DNA of 58,286 bases from NCBI RefSeq assembly GCF_002245695.1, contig NZ_NOII01000013.1, positions 1-58,286 on the forward strand, read 5' to 3'. A program made the translations under genes and the position numbers. Below are positions 1-8,301 of this stretch, piece after piece (position 1 is the stretch's first letter; each line of letters starts with the position of its first letter). Source of the stretch: Fictibacillus aquaticus (lineage in GTDB: Bacteria > Bacillota > Bacilli > Bacillales > Fictibacillaceae). The notes under the pieces were generated by a model that worked only from the letters and a program-made list of their open reading frames with translations, was not told the DNA's origin and did no database searches.

Positions 1-60
1 AATTCCTTACCTATGCTTTTGTTCAGTTTTCAAAGAACTTTTTTCTTTATCGCTTTAAAG
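1..60 (-). other. rRNA operon leader/antitermination-like region
   Basis: Read on the minus strand, positions 21-38 spell GTTCTTTGAAAACTGAAC. This motif is characteristic of the leader and spacer regions of Bacillus rRNA operons. With the two promoters just upstream (99-104/75-80 and 197-202/174-179), it indicates that a 16S gene begins shortly beyond the left edge. No mature rRNA sequence is inside the window here. Confidence 0.7.
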
Positions 61-74
61 CAGCGACAAGAAGT

Positions 75-104
75 ATCTTATCATGTTTCAACCTGCTAAG
101 TCAA
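75..104 (-). promoter_or_regulatory. rRNA operon promoter P2 (proximal)
   Basis: On the minus strand, TTGACT (99-104) and TAAGAT (75-80) are separated by 18 bp. Together with the second promoter about 100 bp upstream, this is the tandem P1/P2 layout usual for Bacillus rrn operons. It drives transcription leftwards out of the window. Confidence 0.7.
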
Positions 105-173
105 CACTTAATTTTCATTAATTATTGAAGCCGGTTTTGCGTGTGCCGCTCGTCTAAAGCAGCAACGTTTACT

Positions 174-202
174 AATATACCAGCCTGCTTAAAACCCGTC
201 AA
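174..202 (-). promoter_or_regulatory. rRNA operon promoter P1 (distal)
   Basis: On the minus strand, TTGACG (197-202) and TATATT (174-179) are separated by exactly 17 bp, a near-consensus sigma-A promoter. It lies directly after the pncB terminator and upstream of the P2-like promoter. Confidence 0.75.
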
Positions 203-222
203 TGCTTTTTTGCTAAATAAAT

Positions 223-243
223 CCCCCTTTTTTTAAAAGGGGG
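223..243 (-). terminator. pncB terminator
   Basis: CCCCCTTTT and AAAAGGGGG form a tight hairpin, followed on the minus strand by a T-rich run. It lies 12 bases past the pncB stop codon and insulates pncB from the rrn promoters. Confidence 0.8.
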
Positions 244-254
244 ACCTAGACTCG

Positions 255-1688
255 TTATTTTGTATGCTTTTCAAGCAAATCCATCTTTGTCTGCCAGACG
301 CGTTCTGATAAGTCGATATAGTATTCCTGCGGGTTAAGACGGCGCAGATGCTCCGGCCAGAAAAGGCTTAGCTGCTCCTGATGATACGATTTTATTTCTT
401 CTAATGAAGGAAGCTCATAAACCCGCTTCCCATCAACAAAAATCGGCTGCTGCAGCTCGACCGCTTCTATATCTTTAACCACTTTGTTCTTATACGTGTG
501 AACGGGATCGAAAAGCTTCAGCTCATCTGTCGGCACTTTTTCATCGACCATTGCGATATAGTCCGCTTCTGCCTTACCTTCTTTATTAAGGATACGGTAA
601 ACCGTTTTATAGCCCGGTGTTGTAATCTTTTCAACGTTCCCGGAAATCTTGATCGTCGGCTCAAATTCCTTGCCGTTGTATTTTGCCACAACTTTATAAA
701 CTCCGCCGAGTGCCGGCTGGTCTGCGGCTGTTATGAGCTGTGTGCCGATGCCCCACGAAGTAATCTCCGCTCCTTGGCGCTTTAAGTCTACAATCACATC
801 ATCGTCCAGATCGTTGCTGGCAACAATTACAACATCCTTCAGACCGGCTTCATCCAGCATCTTTCTCGCTTGTATAGACAGATAGGCAAGGTCGCCGCTG
901 TCGAGACGGATGCCTTTCAGCGACTTGCCCTGCTCTTTCATTTTCAGACCGACTTTTATCGCGTTCGGCACACCGCTTTTCAATGTATCGTACGTATCTA
1001 CGAGGAAAACGCTCTGATCAGGGAGTGCGTTCGCGAAACGTTCGAAGGATTCTTCCTCTGTATCATGGTCCTGTACCCATGAGTGTGCATGCGTACCCTT
1101 AGTCGGGATGCCGAACAGCTTGCCCGCTCTCATGTTGGAAGTCGCGTCAAAGCCAGCGATATAGGCCGCCCGCGCACCCCAGATGGCTGCATCCGCTTCC
1201 TGAGCGCGGCGTGTTCCGAACTCCATCAGCACATCTTTTGGAGCAGCCTGCCTGATGCGGGATGCCTTGGACGCGATAAGAGTCTGGTAGTTCATGAAGT
1301 TTAGCAGCGCTGTTTCGATGAGCTGTGCTTCAAATACACGCGCTTTTATCCGAATAAGAGGTTCGTTCTGAAAAACGACAGTTCCTTCTTTAACAGCATA
1401 AAGCTCACCTGAAAACTTAAAGTTCCTCAGTTCTTCAAAAAAGCCTTCCTCATAGTTTTCTTCCTGCTCTTTTAAATAATTAATATCTTCCTCTGAAAAT
1501 CGGAGTCTTTCTATGTAAGTGATGATGCGCTCGAGGCCGGCGAAAACGGCATAGCCGCTCTTAAATGGGTTTTTCCTGAAAAATGCTTCAAAAACGCGGA
1601 TATTGTTATGAGTTTCATTTTTCCAATGTGCGTACATCATATTGATCTGATACTTGTCTGTGTGCAGTGCGAGATCTTCGTAGCTCAT
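255..1688 (-). CDS. pncB: Nicotinate phosphoribosyltransferase
   Basis: Cytoplasmic enzyme of NAD salvage: nicotinate + PRPP (+ATP) gives nicotinate mononucleotide. The 477-residue product has the usual length for the Firmicute family. The N-terminal HTDKYQINMMYA region and the GTRRAQEADAA segment are family signatures. GTHAHSW carries the histidine expected to be phosphorylated during catalysis, and the C-terminal half has the RLDSGDL phosphoribosyl-binding segment. The ATG is preceded by AAAGGTGAG at good spacing. The gene is apparently monocistronic, with its own terminator to the left and the lipoprotein gene 90 bp to the right. The call rests on recognised family sequence; a nicotinamide-specific enzyme is unlikely. 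Confidence 0.95.
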   Translation of the reverse strand: MSYEDLALHTDKYQINMMYAHWKNETHNNIRVFEAFFRKNPFKSGYAVFAGLERIITYIERLRFSEEDINYLKEQEENYEEGFFEELRNFKFSGELYAVKEGTVVFQNEPLIRIKARVFEAQLIETALLNFMNYQTLIASKASRIRQAAPKDVLMEFGTRRAQEADAAIWGARAAYIAGFDATSNMRAGKLFGIPTKGTHAHSWVQDHDTEEESFERFANALPDQSVFLVDTYDTLKSGVPNAIKVGLKMKEQGKSLKGIRLDSGDLAYLSIQARKMLDEAGLKDVVIVASNDLDDDVIVDLKRQGAEITSWGIGTQLITAADQPALGGVYKVVAKYNGKEFEPTIKISGNVEKITTPGYKTVYRILNKEGKAEADYIAMVDEKVPTDELKLFDPVHTYKNKVVKDIEAVELQQPIFVDGKRVYELPSLEEIKSYHQEQLSLFWPEHLRRLNPQEYYIDLSERVWQTKMDLLEKHTK

Positions 1689-1778
1689 TTATACTCACCT
1701 TTCTTCCTCGGTCTATTACTATTATCCCCTTAATTTGTGTAAGTAAAAAGCCCGGTTTCACATTGCCGGGCTCATACA

Positions 1779-2771
1779 TTATTCGCTGACATTCAGCTTT
1801 TTTTCGAGATAATACGATCCTTCGTATTGTTCTTTTATATAATTCCCTTTAAATTTCTGCCCTTTTTCGCCGTATGTTGTCTTGATGCTGTTCCAAAAGT
1901 TAGCGTCAGGGTACATGCGTATAAAGATTTCATAGTCTTTCAGGTTTTTGATTCTTTTATCGTTTGCAGGATTTTCAAAAATGATTCGGTATGAACCATC
2001 TGGATTTACCTCTGTCACTCCCTTAAAGCCGGAAGTGACGTAACCAGGAATTTCTGCCTTTGCTTCGATATGTGTACCTTCCAGAAAATTGCTCGTTCCT
2101 TCTATATAAATATATCGTTCGTCTTTTGTTATCTTCGGGTCATCGATGCGGATATTTACATCACCATAGTCTTCGGGCTTTTGCCAAGCAGGTTCCTCAA
2201 TCTCTACCGTGGTCTTTCCCCCCTCTTGCGGGATATCAAGCTTCAAAATAGCCTGATTGTTCGGTGTGCCGGAATCTTCGGAAAGACGAACGAAAGAACC
2301 TTCAAGCTTCTCACCGTTCTTGCCATAATGCTCGATGATTGGTGCGTTATCTGTTGCAGGCTCAAACTTCATGGTCAGTATTGATAGCCCGTCATACTCT
2401 TTCGGGATTTCAGCATCTAATTGAAAGCTCCCGTTATTTTGGACCTGTGCCACGTTAGTGCCGCCGACGATGCTGCCTTCGATGCTATCAATATAGTAGG
2501 TAAGCCTCGAATCAGGCTGGAGGTTCGTCTTTCCTTTAACAGAAATCTTTTTTCCTATTCTCTCAGCTTCCCCCTTGAACCATACCTTTGCATCCCCCTG
2601 GTCTTCGGGTGCACCTTTCGCTTTATCTGTCACTTCTACTGTTTCTTTTTCGCTGCTTTCTTTATTTTCCGCAGCAGCTGGCTTAGAATCCGCCTTCTTT
2701 TCATCCTCACCACAAGCACTAAGCAGCAAAACCGTTAAGACAGCTGCAAATAATAACACGTTTCTTTTCAT
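1779..2771 (-). CDS. Putative lipoprotein with internal duplication
   Basis: A 330-residue secreted lipoprotein of unknown function. The start at 2771 is chosen because GGAGAT lies just upstream and gives MKRNVLLF, a short hydrophobic stretch and the lipobox LLSAC, so Cys at about residue 20 would be lipidated. An earlier in-frame start has no signal sequence. A charged linker rich in Lys, Glu and Ala follows. The body contains two related segments: one ends YGKNGEKLEGSFV and the other YGEKGQKFKGNYI, each preceded by a beta-rich stretch, so the protein looks like two copies of one roughly 110-residue domain. It follows the VWA gene closely on the same strand, with only 25 bp to the stop of the shifted-frame segment, so the two probably form one transcript and may act together at the cell surface. 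Confidence 0.8.
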   Translation of the reverse strand: MKRNVLLFAAVLTVLLLSACGEDEKKADSKPAAAENKESSEKETVEVTDKAKGAPEDQGDAKVWFKGEAERIGKKISVKGKTNLQPDSRLTYYIDSIEGSIVGGTNVAQVQNNGSFQLDAEIPKEYDGLSILTMKFEPATDNAPIIEHYGKNGEKLEGSFVRLSEDSGTPNNQAILKLDIPQEGGKTTVEIEEPAWQKPEDYGDVNIRIDDPKITKDERYIYIEGTSNFLEGTHIEAKAEIPGYVTSGFKGVTEVNPDGSYRIIFENPANDKRIKNLKDYEIFIRMYPDANFWNSIKTTYGEKGQKFKGNYIKEQYEGSYYLEKKLNVSE

Positions 2772-2796
2772 GAAAATATCTCCTCTATTGAAATCC

Positions 2797-3141
2797 TTAT
2801 TCTGTTCTCGCGTTCTCCGCATAATCATTGATCAGCTTAAGTACTCGCTCTGTCTCGGCATTGAGTGCCTCTTGCTTTTCATTATTCACCGACCTGTTAT
2901 AATTGTGGATCGCTTCGTATCTGGCTTGAATTAGTTCAGAGAGCTTAGTGCTTTCCTCGCTTGAAAGTTTTTCTTGTTCATTTAATTCTGCATGAACATC
3001 TTTCATAACTGACCACTCGTCTTGGATGATGTCAAAAATGTCTCCTTGCAATTGTCTTAAATCGTGGCCTTTCCCTGAACTGCTCCAGTTCACACTAGAC
3101 GCATCCATAGCCGATGACCAGTTTACACGTGCGTCATGCAT
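2797..3141 (-). pseudogene. Shifted-frame C-terminal part of the VWA lipoprotein
   Basis: This open frame has no plausible independent start: MHDARV at 3141 sits inside the end of the VWA gene and has no Shine-Dalgarno site. It continues the VWA protein in another frame. Restoring one G near 3150 would join ...DEVESN to WSKAMHDARVNWSSAMD, giving repeated NWSS/NWSK motifs. The rest is a helical, charged, roughly 100-residue segment with a coiled-coil look. Either the gene carries a real one-base deletion or the base was lost in sequencing. Some annotations would list it as a separate small CDS. Confidence 0.65.
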
Positions 3142-4127
3142 CGCTTTCGACAGTTTGACTCCACCTCATCAAAAAGTTCTTTCTGCGAGGAAACTGATTC
3201 AAACTTTCCTCCGCCTGCTTCAGCCACGGCTTTCAGCTGCTGCTGGCCTTCGTTATCCACATCAAAACCGATGATATTCACTTCTGCCTGGATGTTGGAT
3301 TCATGGAGCTTTTTCGCCGCTTCTACCGGATTGCCGTCGCACGTTTCAATACCGTCACTCACGATATACACGACATTGTTGCCTTCTTTTCCTTGAAGGT
3401 CCTTTTCTGCTGCTGCAATTGATGCGGCGAGAGGTGTCCAGCCTGTCGGTTTAAAAGCAGCAAGCGATTTTTCAAATGCCGCTGCATCATACTTCCCAAG
3501 CGGGTACATCATCTCAGTGCTGCTGCATGACAACTTCTTATCCTTATCGTCGTTGCTTCCTTTATGGCCGTAAACGCGCAGCATCACGTTCGCGTCCTTC
3601 GGCATGCTGCCCGCGAACTTTTTCAGCGCCTCTTTCGCAGCCGTCATCTTATCCGTCCCGCCAGCTTTTGCCGCCATACTCCCGCTCGCGTCCAGAAGAA
3701 TCGCTACATTAAGAGGACCTTCCTTCTTGTCCTCGCCACCTTCTTCTTTATACTTCTCGTACGCTTCTACCTCTTCAAACGTAATATCGAAGTCCTCAAC
3801 CTTTTTGAATGCAGGACGGTAATCGTAAGAGAATCCCGCCACAATTCGGTTAAATGCTTCATCTGCGCTTAATTTTTTCGGAAAATCCTTCGTCAGCTTC
3901 TGCAGTTCACTTTCAAGTGCATCCCCTTCAAGATCCTTCACCTCGTCATAGTGCTCACCTGGACCTTGTTCTACCATTTCCTTTGGCTCGTCCGGAGCTT
4001 GTGCTATGGTTTCTTTCTTAGGCTCTTTTTTCTCTGCTTCCGCTTTAGTTTCTGGTTTCTCAGAAGAACATGCTGCCAGAAACACCATAAGAAGGATTAG
4101 TACCGCACCAACTCTTAATCTCTTCAT
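3123..4127 (-). CDS. VWA-domain lipoprotein (apparently frameshifted at 3' end)
   Basis: Secreted lipoprotein with a von Willebrand factor type A domain, similar in kind to Bacillus YwmC/YwmD. Residues 1-20 form a signal with lipobox FLAAC, followed by a Lys/Glu-rich linker. The VWA domain starts near residue 140 with the complete metal site: DASGSM, a threonine in GWTPLAAS and the aspartate of VSDGIE. Such domains usually bind protein partners or matrix through a divalent metal. The listed end reads ...ESNCRKRCMTHV, an unlikely tail. One base added near 3150 continues the frame to 2797 and would give about 440 residues. The gene is followed by another lipoprotein gene on the same strand. Confidence 0.85.
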   Translation of the reverse strand: MKRLRVGAVLILLMVFLAACSSEKPETKAEAEKKEPKKETIAQAPDEPKEMVEQGPGEHYDEVKDLEGDALESELQKLTKDFPKKLSADEAFNRIVAGFSYDYRPAFKKVEDFDITFEEVEAYEKYKEEGGEDKKEGPLNVAILLDASGSMAAKAGGTDKMTAAKEALKKFAGSMPKDANVMLRVYGHKGSNDDKDKKLSCSSTEMMYPLGKYDAAAFEKSLAAFKPTGWTPLAASIAAAEKDLQGKEGNNVVYIVSDGIETCDGNPVEAAKKLHESNIQAEVNIIGFDVDNEGQQQLKAVAEAGGGKFESVSSQKELFDEVESNCRKRCMTHV

Positions 4128-4500
4128 TCCTTCTCTCCTATCACTCGTTTAATAAACCATTGATTTTTTCCCAAATAAATACAAATATAAACAAATCCCG
4201 CCATGCAATTTATGTAAAATGTTATTTCTTGATAAATAACTATGCCAAAACTATCACAGATTTTTCATGATAGTCAACAGCCCGTCAGCCCTTGGTGCGA
4301 AAGGGAAAAGAGGCTGTTTAAAGGCTTTTTTACTATTATCAATCCTCTTCGACTTGTTTCGACACATTTGTATTCATTGTTCAAATCTTATCGCGGTAAA
4401 ATATACCCTCATTTTTAACAAATGCATCCATCTACTCTGTTTTCGAATTTTTTTAAGTTCAATAGAAGAAGGAATCTCCACAGTCGCATTTCGCGCATAA
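4128..4500. other. Intergenic region upstream of the VWA gene
   Basis: About 370 bp between the VWA start and the pbuG terminator. It is AT-rich and should contain the promoter of the leftward lipoprotein genes. A 77-codon plus-strand open frame (4267-4500) has no ribosome site and an unremarkable sequence. I see no RNA gene or repeat here. Confidence 0.5.
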
Positions 4501-4536
4501 AAAAAAACGCCACCGCATGCGGGGACGTTTTTTTCT
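4501..4536 (-). terminator. pbuG terminator
   Basis: On the minus strand, AACGTCCCCGC pairs with GCGGTGGCGTT (one mismatch) and is followed by eight T residues. It lies just past the pbuG stop codon. Confidence 0.75.
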
Positions 4537-4542
4537 CATAAT

Positions 4543-5841
4543 CTATTCAACCAAAAACACAAAGTAGCAGACAAAGATAGCGAACAGTACGTACATGATC
4601 GGGTGAACTTCTTTGGCGCGTCCTTTTACTGCCATTGTCACTGGGTACATGACGAAACCGAGGGCGATTCCTGTTGCGATGCTATATGTGAGCGGCATCG
4701 CGATCAAAGTTAAGAATGCCGGTACGGCAATCTCAAGTTTCTCCCATTCGATCTTGCGGAGCACTGTTACCATTAATACGCCGACGATGATCAGTGCCGG
4801 TGCAGTAACGGCTGGTGTTACGACAACTAATAATGGCGAGAAGAATAGTGCGAGCAAGAACAACCCGCCTGTCACAACAGATGTGAAGCCCGTTCTTCCG
4901 CCGGCAGCTACGCCTGATGCAGACTCGATGTACGCTGTTGTAGAAGACGTTCCAAGTACAGCACCTACTGCGATAGCTGATGAATCTGCAAGTAGAGCTT
5001 TTCCTGCGCGCGGCAGTTTGTTGTCCTTCATGATGCCAGCCTGTGAGGCGACAGCCATCAGTGTTCCTGCTGTATCAAAGAAATCGACGATAAAGAATGT
5101 AAGAACGACAATCATCATTTTCACGGTGAAAATTTCATCAAAGTGGCTGAACGCCTGACCGAACGTTGGCTCAAGGCTTGGAATCGCACCAACGATTTTA
5201 TCAGGTGCATCGATCTGGCCGACCGCGATACCGACGACTGCTGTGATCACCATACCGTAGAAGATGCCTCCGCGAATGTTGCGAACCATCATTAAAATCG
5301 TGACGATAAAACCAAAGATAGCAAGCAGCGCAGGTCCTTTTGTAAGATCTCCCAACGAAACGAGTGTTGCTTTATTTGCTGCGATTATGCCCGCATTTTT
5401 CAAACCAATAAAAGCGATAAATAGTCCAATACCAGATGCCGCCGCAAACTTTAGATCTTGCGGGATGGCGTTAATGATTGTTTCGCGGATTTTAAACAGT
5501 GTAATAAAGATGAAAATGATACCTGACATTAAAACACCCGCAAGGGCCGTCTGCCACGGGATGCCCATGACGAGCACGACTGAATATGCGAAGAACGCGT
5601 TCAGTCCCATACCCGGAGCGAGTGCGATCGGATACTTGGCCACGATTCCCATGATGAGCGTTCCGAGTGCCGCAGCAAGAGCTGTTGCGGTAAAGACCGC
5701 GCCTTTGTCCATGCCAGCGTCGCCTAGGACCATCGGGTTAACGAATAAAATGTATGCCATCGACAAAAACGTCGTCAAGCCAGCTACTGCTTCTTTTTTA
5801 TAAGTTGTGTTGAATTCTTTAAAGCCGAAATAACGTTGCAA
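4543..5841 (-). CDS. pbuG: NCS2-type guanine/hypoxanthine permease
   Basis: Membrane transporter that imports guanine and hypoxanthine with protons (AzgA/PbuG branch of the NCS2 family). At 432 residues it is close to B. subtilis PbuG and has about 12 hydrophobic segments. The N-terminal EAVAGLTTFLSMAYILFVNP motif and the later GTSSTTAYIESASGVAAGGRTG segment are hallmarks of this branch. The start is a TTG with AGGGGGA upstream. It lies downstream of guaA as in B. subtilis and is controlled by a guanine riboswitch whose aptamer sits about 480 bp upstream. The leader is stretched by a palindromic repeat (5913-6040). Confidence 0.9.
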   Translation of the reverse strand: MQRYFGFKEFNTTYKKEAVAGLTTFLSMAYILFVNPMVLGDAGMDKGAVFTATALAAALGTLIMGIVAKYPIALAPGMGLNAFFAYSVVLVMGIPWQTALAGVLMSGIIFIFITLFKIRETIINAIPQDLKFAAASGIGLFIAFIGLKNAGIIAANKATLVSLGDLTKGPALLAIFGFIVTILMMVRNIRGGIFYGMVITAVVGIAVGQIDAPDKIVGAIPSLEPTFGQAFSHFDEIFTVKMMIVVLTFFIVDFFDTAGTLMAVASQAGIMKDNKLPRAGKALLADSSAIAVGAVLGTSSTTAYIESASGVAAGGRTGFTSVVTGGLFLLALFFSPLLVVVTPAVTAPALIIVGVLMVTVLRKIEWEKLEIAVPAFLTLIAMPLTYSIATGIALGFVMYPVTMAVKGRAKEVHPIMYVLFAIFVCYFVFLVE

Positions 5842-5912
5842 TGTAAATCCCCCTATACGTTTTTCTTCATCAAGGCCGATACTATGTTGCTTTTTAGGTA
5901 TTCGGAGATGTG

Positions 5913-6040
5913 GTTGATCTCCGTTTCAGGCGCACGCTTTCCGCGGGGCGGGCGGTGAGCCCTCTCGTCGCTACGCGCCATTGAGAGGTCTCACCTTCCC
6001 GCTCGTCCCGCAGGAGTCGGCGCCTTACACTCCGATCAAC
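5913..6040. repeat. 128-bp GC-rich palindromic interspersed element
   Basis: Bounded by GTTGAT and ATCAAC. It is an imperfect long palindrome with matching inner arms (AGGCGC/GCGCCT, GGTGAG/CTCACC) and a strikingly higher GC content than its surroundings. I recognise this GCTTTCCGCGGGGCGGGCGG-type element as an interspersed repeat seen in many Bacillus-group genomes. It carries no gene and lies in the pbuG leader, between the riboswitch terminator and the start codon. Confidence 0.7.
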
Positions 6041-6210
6041 TTTATCAATGAAGGATTCAAGATGATTTAAGAAGTGTGATTGTCAGCAAAGTAATAGGAC
6101 ATAACAACATAGCTTAGTCATTGAAGCACAACTTATACCCTAGAGAATACTCCGCTGAACTTCCGATAAAACAAACCCTTCAATAACAACAGCCCTTAAG
6201 AGATGAACCA

Positions 6211-6243
6211 AAAGAAAAGGCTCTTGGCGGAGTGCCAAGAGCC
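6211..6243 (-). terminator. Riboswitch expression-platform terminator of pbuG
   Basis: A perfect 10-bp stem (GGCTCTTGGC/GCCAAGAGCC, 6219-6243) with a 5-nt loop, followed on the minus strand by TTTTCTTT. It lies about 75 bases after the guanine aptamer and well before pbuG, so it is the off-switch of the leader. Confidence 0.85.
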
Positions 6244-6318
6244 TGAACATATAAAGGAATACAGCAGGACACATTTTCGGTCCTGAAAAAGGCCGAACGC
6301 ATCTGCTAAAAACATTCC

Positions 6319-6386
6319 TTCATAGTCAGACCATTTACGGCAGTCCGGTAGAAACTTTTGGGCCATATCCCCAAGATTATATGAAG
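6319..6386 (-). promoter_or_regulatory. Guanine riboswitch of pbuG
   Basis: Read on the minus strand, the stretch has the purine aptamer: P1 arms CTTCAT and ATGAAG, the conserved TATAATC and GATATGG, the loop-loop element GTTTCTACCGG, and GACTATG. The C in GACTATG at the ligand-contact position is the guanine/hypoxanthine type rather than the adenine (T) type. Purine binding should favour the terminator at 6211-6243 and lower permease synthesis. Confidence 0.93.
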
Positions 6387-6496
6387 AACGTGATATGCAA
6401 TTATTAACTCGTTTTTAGTATAACGGGACTTTCGACACCCGTCAACATAATTCACGAATATTAAAATTAAAATAATGTTTATTGTTCGTGTTTAGT

Positions 6497-8035
6497 CTAT
6501 TCCCACTCGATTGTTGCTGGCGGCTTGGACGTAATGTCGTACACAACACGATTGATGTGGTCGACTTCGTTTACTATGCGTGTCGAGATTTTCTCGAGTA
6601 CATCAAACGGGATGCGCGCCCAGTCGGACGTCATGCCGTCGATAGAAGTAACCGCACGGATACCGATTGTGTAATCGTACGTACGCGCGTCTCCCATAAC
6701 ACCGACACTGCGGATGTCCGGAAGAACAGTGAAATATTGCCACACGTCGCGCTCTAGGCCGGCGTTGGCGATTTCTTCACGAAGAATGAAGTCAGATTCG
6801 CGTACGATCTCAAGCTTCTCTTCTGTGATTGCACCAAGGACACGGATTCCGAGTCCTGGACCTGGGAACGGCTGGCGCCAAACGATGTGTTCAGGAATGC
6901 CCAGCTCAGTACCAACGATGCGAACTTCGTCTTTAAAGAGCGTGTTCAAAGGCTCGATCAGCTTGAACTGCATGTCTTCAGGAAGACCTCCTACGTTATG
7001 GTGAGACTTGATCGTCTGTGCCATAGCCGTGCCGCTCTCAACGATGTCTGTGTAGAGCGTGCCCTGCGCCAAGAATTCGATGCCATCTAGCTTAGACGCT
7101 TCTTCATCAAATACATAGATAAACTCGTTCCCGATAATCTTACGCTTCTGCTCAGGATCTGAGATGCCCGCAAGCTTCGTTAAGAAACGGTCCTTCGCAT
7201 CAACTTTGATGATGTTGATGTTAAAGCCTTCGCTGAATGTTTTCATAACCTGGTCGGCTTCATCTTTACGAAGAAGTCCGTGATCAACAAAGATACATGT
7301 CAGCTGGTCGCCGATCGCTTTGTGAACAAGCACAGCTACGACAGATGAATCAACACCGCCGGACATCGCGCACAATACTTTCTTGTCGCCGACAACATCG
7401 CGGATTTTCTGCACTTCGTCTTCGATCCAGTTTTCCATCGTCCAGTTGCCTTCACATTCACAGACAGCAAACACAAAGTTTTTCAGCAGCTCGATACCAT
7501 ACTCAGAATGGCGCACTTCCGGATGGAACTGAACACCGTAAAGCTTGCGTGATACATCGCTCATCCCTGCGACCGGGCAGGAGATGCTCGTTACGTCCGT
7601 CACGAACCCTTGTGGAGGTGCGACAACAAGGTCAGAGTGGCTCATCCAGACAACTTGAGAGTCCGGAAGCTCATCGTACAGCTTGTTTTTGTTTGAAACA
7701 TTAATCTGAGCCTTGCCGTACTCGCGGTGGCTCGCACGTTCTACTTTCCCGCCAAAATGGTGGGTCATCAGCTGCATGCCGTAGCAAATGCCGAGAACAG
7801 GAATACCCAGCTCAAAGATCGCTTCGTCACATGCCGGCGATCCTTCTGCATATACAGAGTTCGGTCCGCCTGAGAAAATGATGCCTTTAGGATTCATCTT
7901 CTTAATATCTTCCGCTGTAGTCGTGTGCGGATGCAGTTCGCTGTATACCCCTAAATCACGTATACGTCTTGCAATCAGCTGGTTGTATTGACCGCCAAAG
8001 TCGAGTACGACGATCATTTCGCTTGTTACGTCCAT
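6497..8035 (-). CDS. guaA: GMP synthase (glutamine-hydrolysing)
   Basis: Cytoplasmic enzyme converting XMP to GMP with glutamine and ATP. The 512-residue protein has the standard layout: a class I glutamine amidotransferase (residues about 8-195) with the nucleophile Cys in LGICYGMQ and the His-Glu pair in QFHPE, an ATP pyrophosphatase domain with the P-loop SGGVDSS, and the C-terminal dimerisation domain with [11 protein letters not shown], ending in PPATIEWE. The ATG follows GGGGTGAG. It sits between yebA and pbuG as in B. subtilis and has its own guanine riboswitch leader, so end-product control reaches both synthesis and uptake of guanine. Confidence 0.97.
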   Translation of the reverse strand: MDVTSEMIVVLDFGGQYNQLIARRIRDLGVYSELHPHTTTAEDIKKMNPKGIIFSGGPNSVYAEGSPACDEAIFELGIPVLGICYGMQLMTHHFGGKVERASHREYGKAQINVSNKNKLYDELPDSQVVWMSHSDLVVAPPQGFVTDVTSISCPVAGMSDVSRKLYGVQFHPEVRHSEYGIELLKNFVFAVCECEGNWTMENWIEDEVQKIRDVVGDKKVLCAMSGGVDSSVVAVLVHKAIGDQLTCIFVDHGLLRKDEADQVMKTFSEGFNINIIKVDAKDRFLTKLAGISDPEQKRKIIGNEFIYVFDEEASKLDGIEFLAQGTLYTDIVESGTAMAQTIKSHHNVGGLPEDMQFKLIEPLNTLFKDEVRIVGTELGIPEHIVWRQPFPGPGLGIRVLGAITEEKLEIVRESDFILREEIANAGLERDVWQYFTVLPDIRSVGVMGDARTYDYTIGIRAVTSIDGMTSDWARIPFDVLEKISTRIVNEVDHINRVVYDITSKPPATIEWE

Positions 8036-8091
8036 GTGCTCACCCCATCTAAAAATTCTTCATATAGTATCCGTCAGTATGCCGAACTTTA

Positions 8092-8149
8092 TAAAAATAA
8101 AAAGAATCCTGCCTCTGTTTTCGCAATAAAAACAAAGGCAGAATTCTTT
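8092..8149 (-). terminator. Riboswitch expression-platform terminator of guaA
   Basis: A 21-bp stem (arms at 8101-8121 and 8129-8149, with G-T pairs) and a T-rich tail on the minus strand, between the guanine aptamer and the guaA start. Its 5' arm can also pair with the stretch directly after the aptamer (8162-8174), which would form the competing antiterminator. Confidence 0.85.
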
Positions 8150-8172
8150 TATAACAAATATAAAGAATCCTG

Positions 8173-8243
8173 CCTTCATAGTCAGGTTGTTTACGGTAAC
8201 CCGGTAGAGACTCTCGAACCTTATTTTCGAGGATATACGAAGG
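8173..8243 (-). promoter_or_regulatory. Guanine riboswitch of guaA
   Basis: The minus strand shows the purine aptamer: P1 arms CCTTC/GAAGG, GTATATCC, the kissing-loop strand TCTCTACCGGG, CCGTAAA, and GACTATG. The C in GACTATG indicates guanine specificity. The aptamer is followed by GGCAGGATTCTTT, which is repeated as the 3' arm of the downstream terminator; this is the expected switch design. Confidence 0.93.
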
Positions 8244-8301
8244 AGAAAATTATTCTGACGCTATAATCTTAAAGCCATTCTAACAATGCGCTCTATAGCG
8301 G

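Noticed and set aside
4267-4500. 77-codon plus-strand open frame
   Set aside because: No ribosome site and no recognisable features; it lies in an AT-rich intergenic region and runs into the pbuG terminator.
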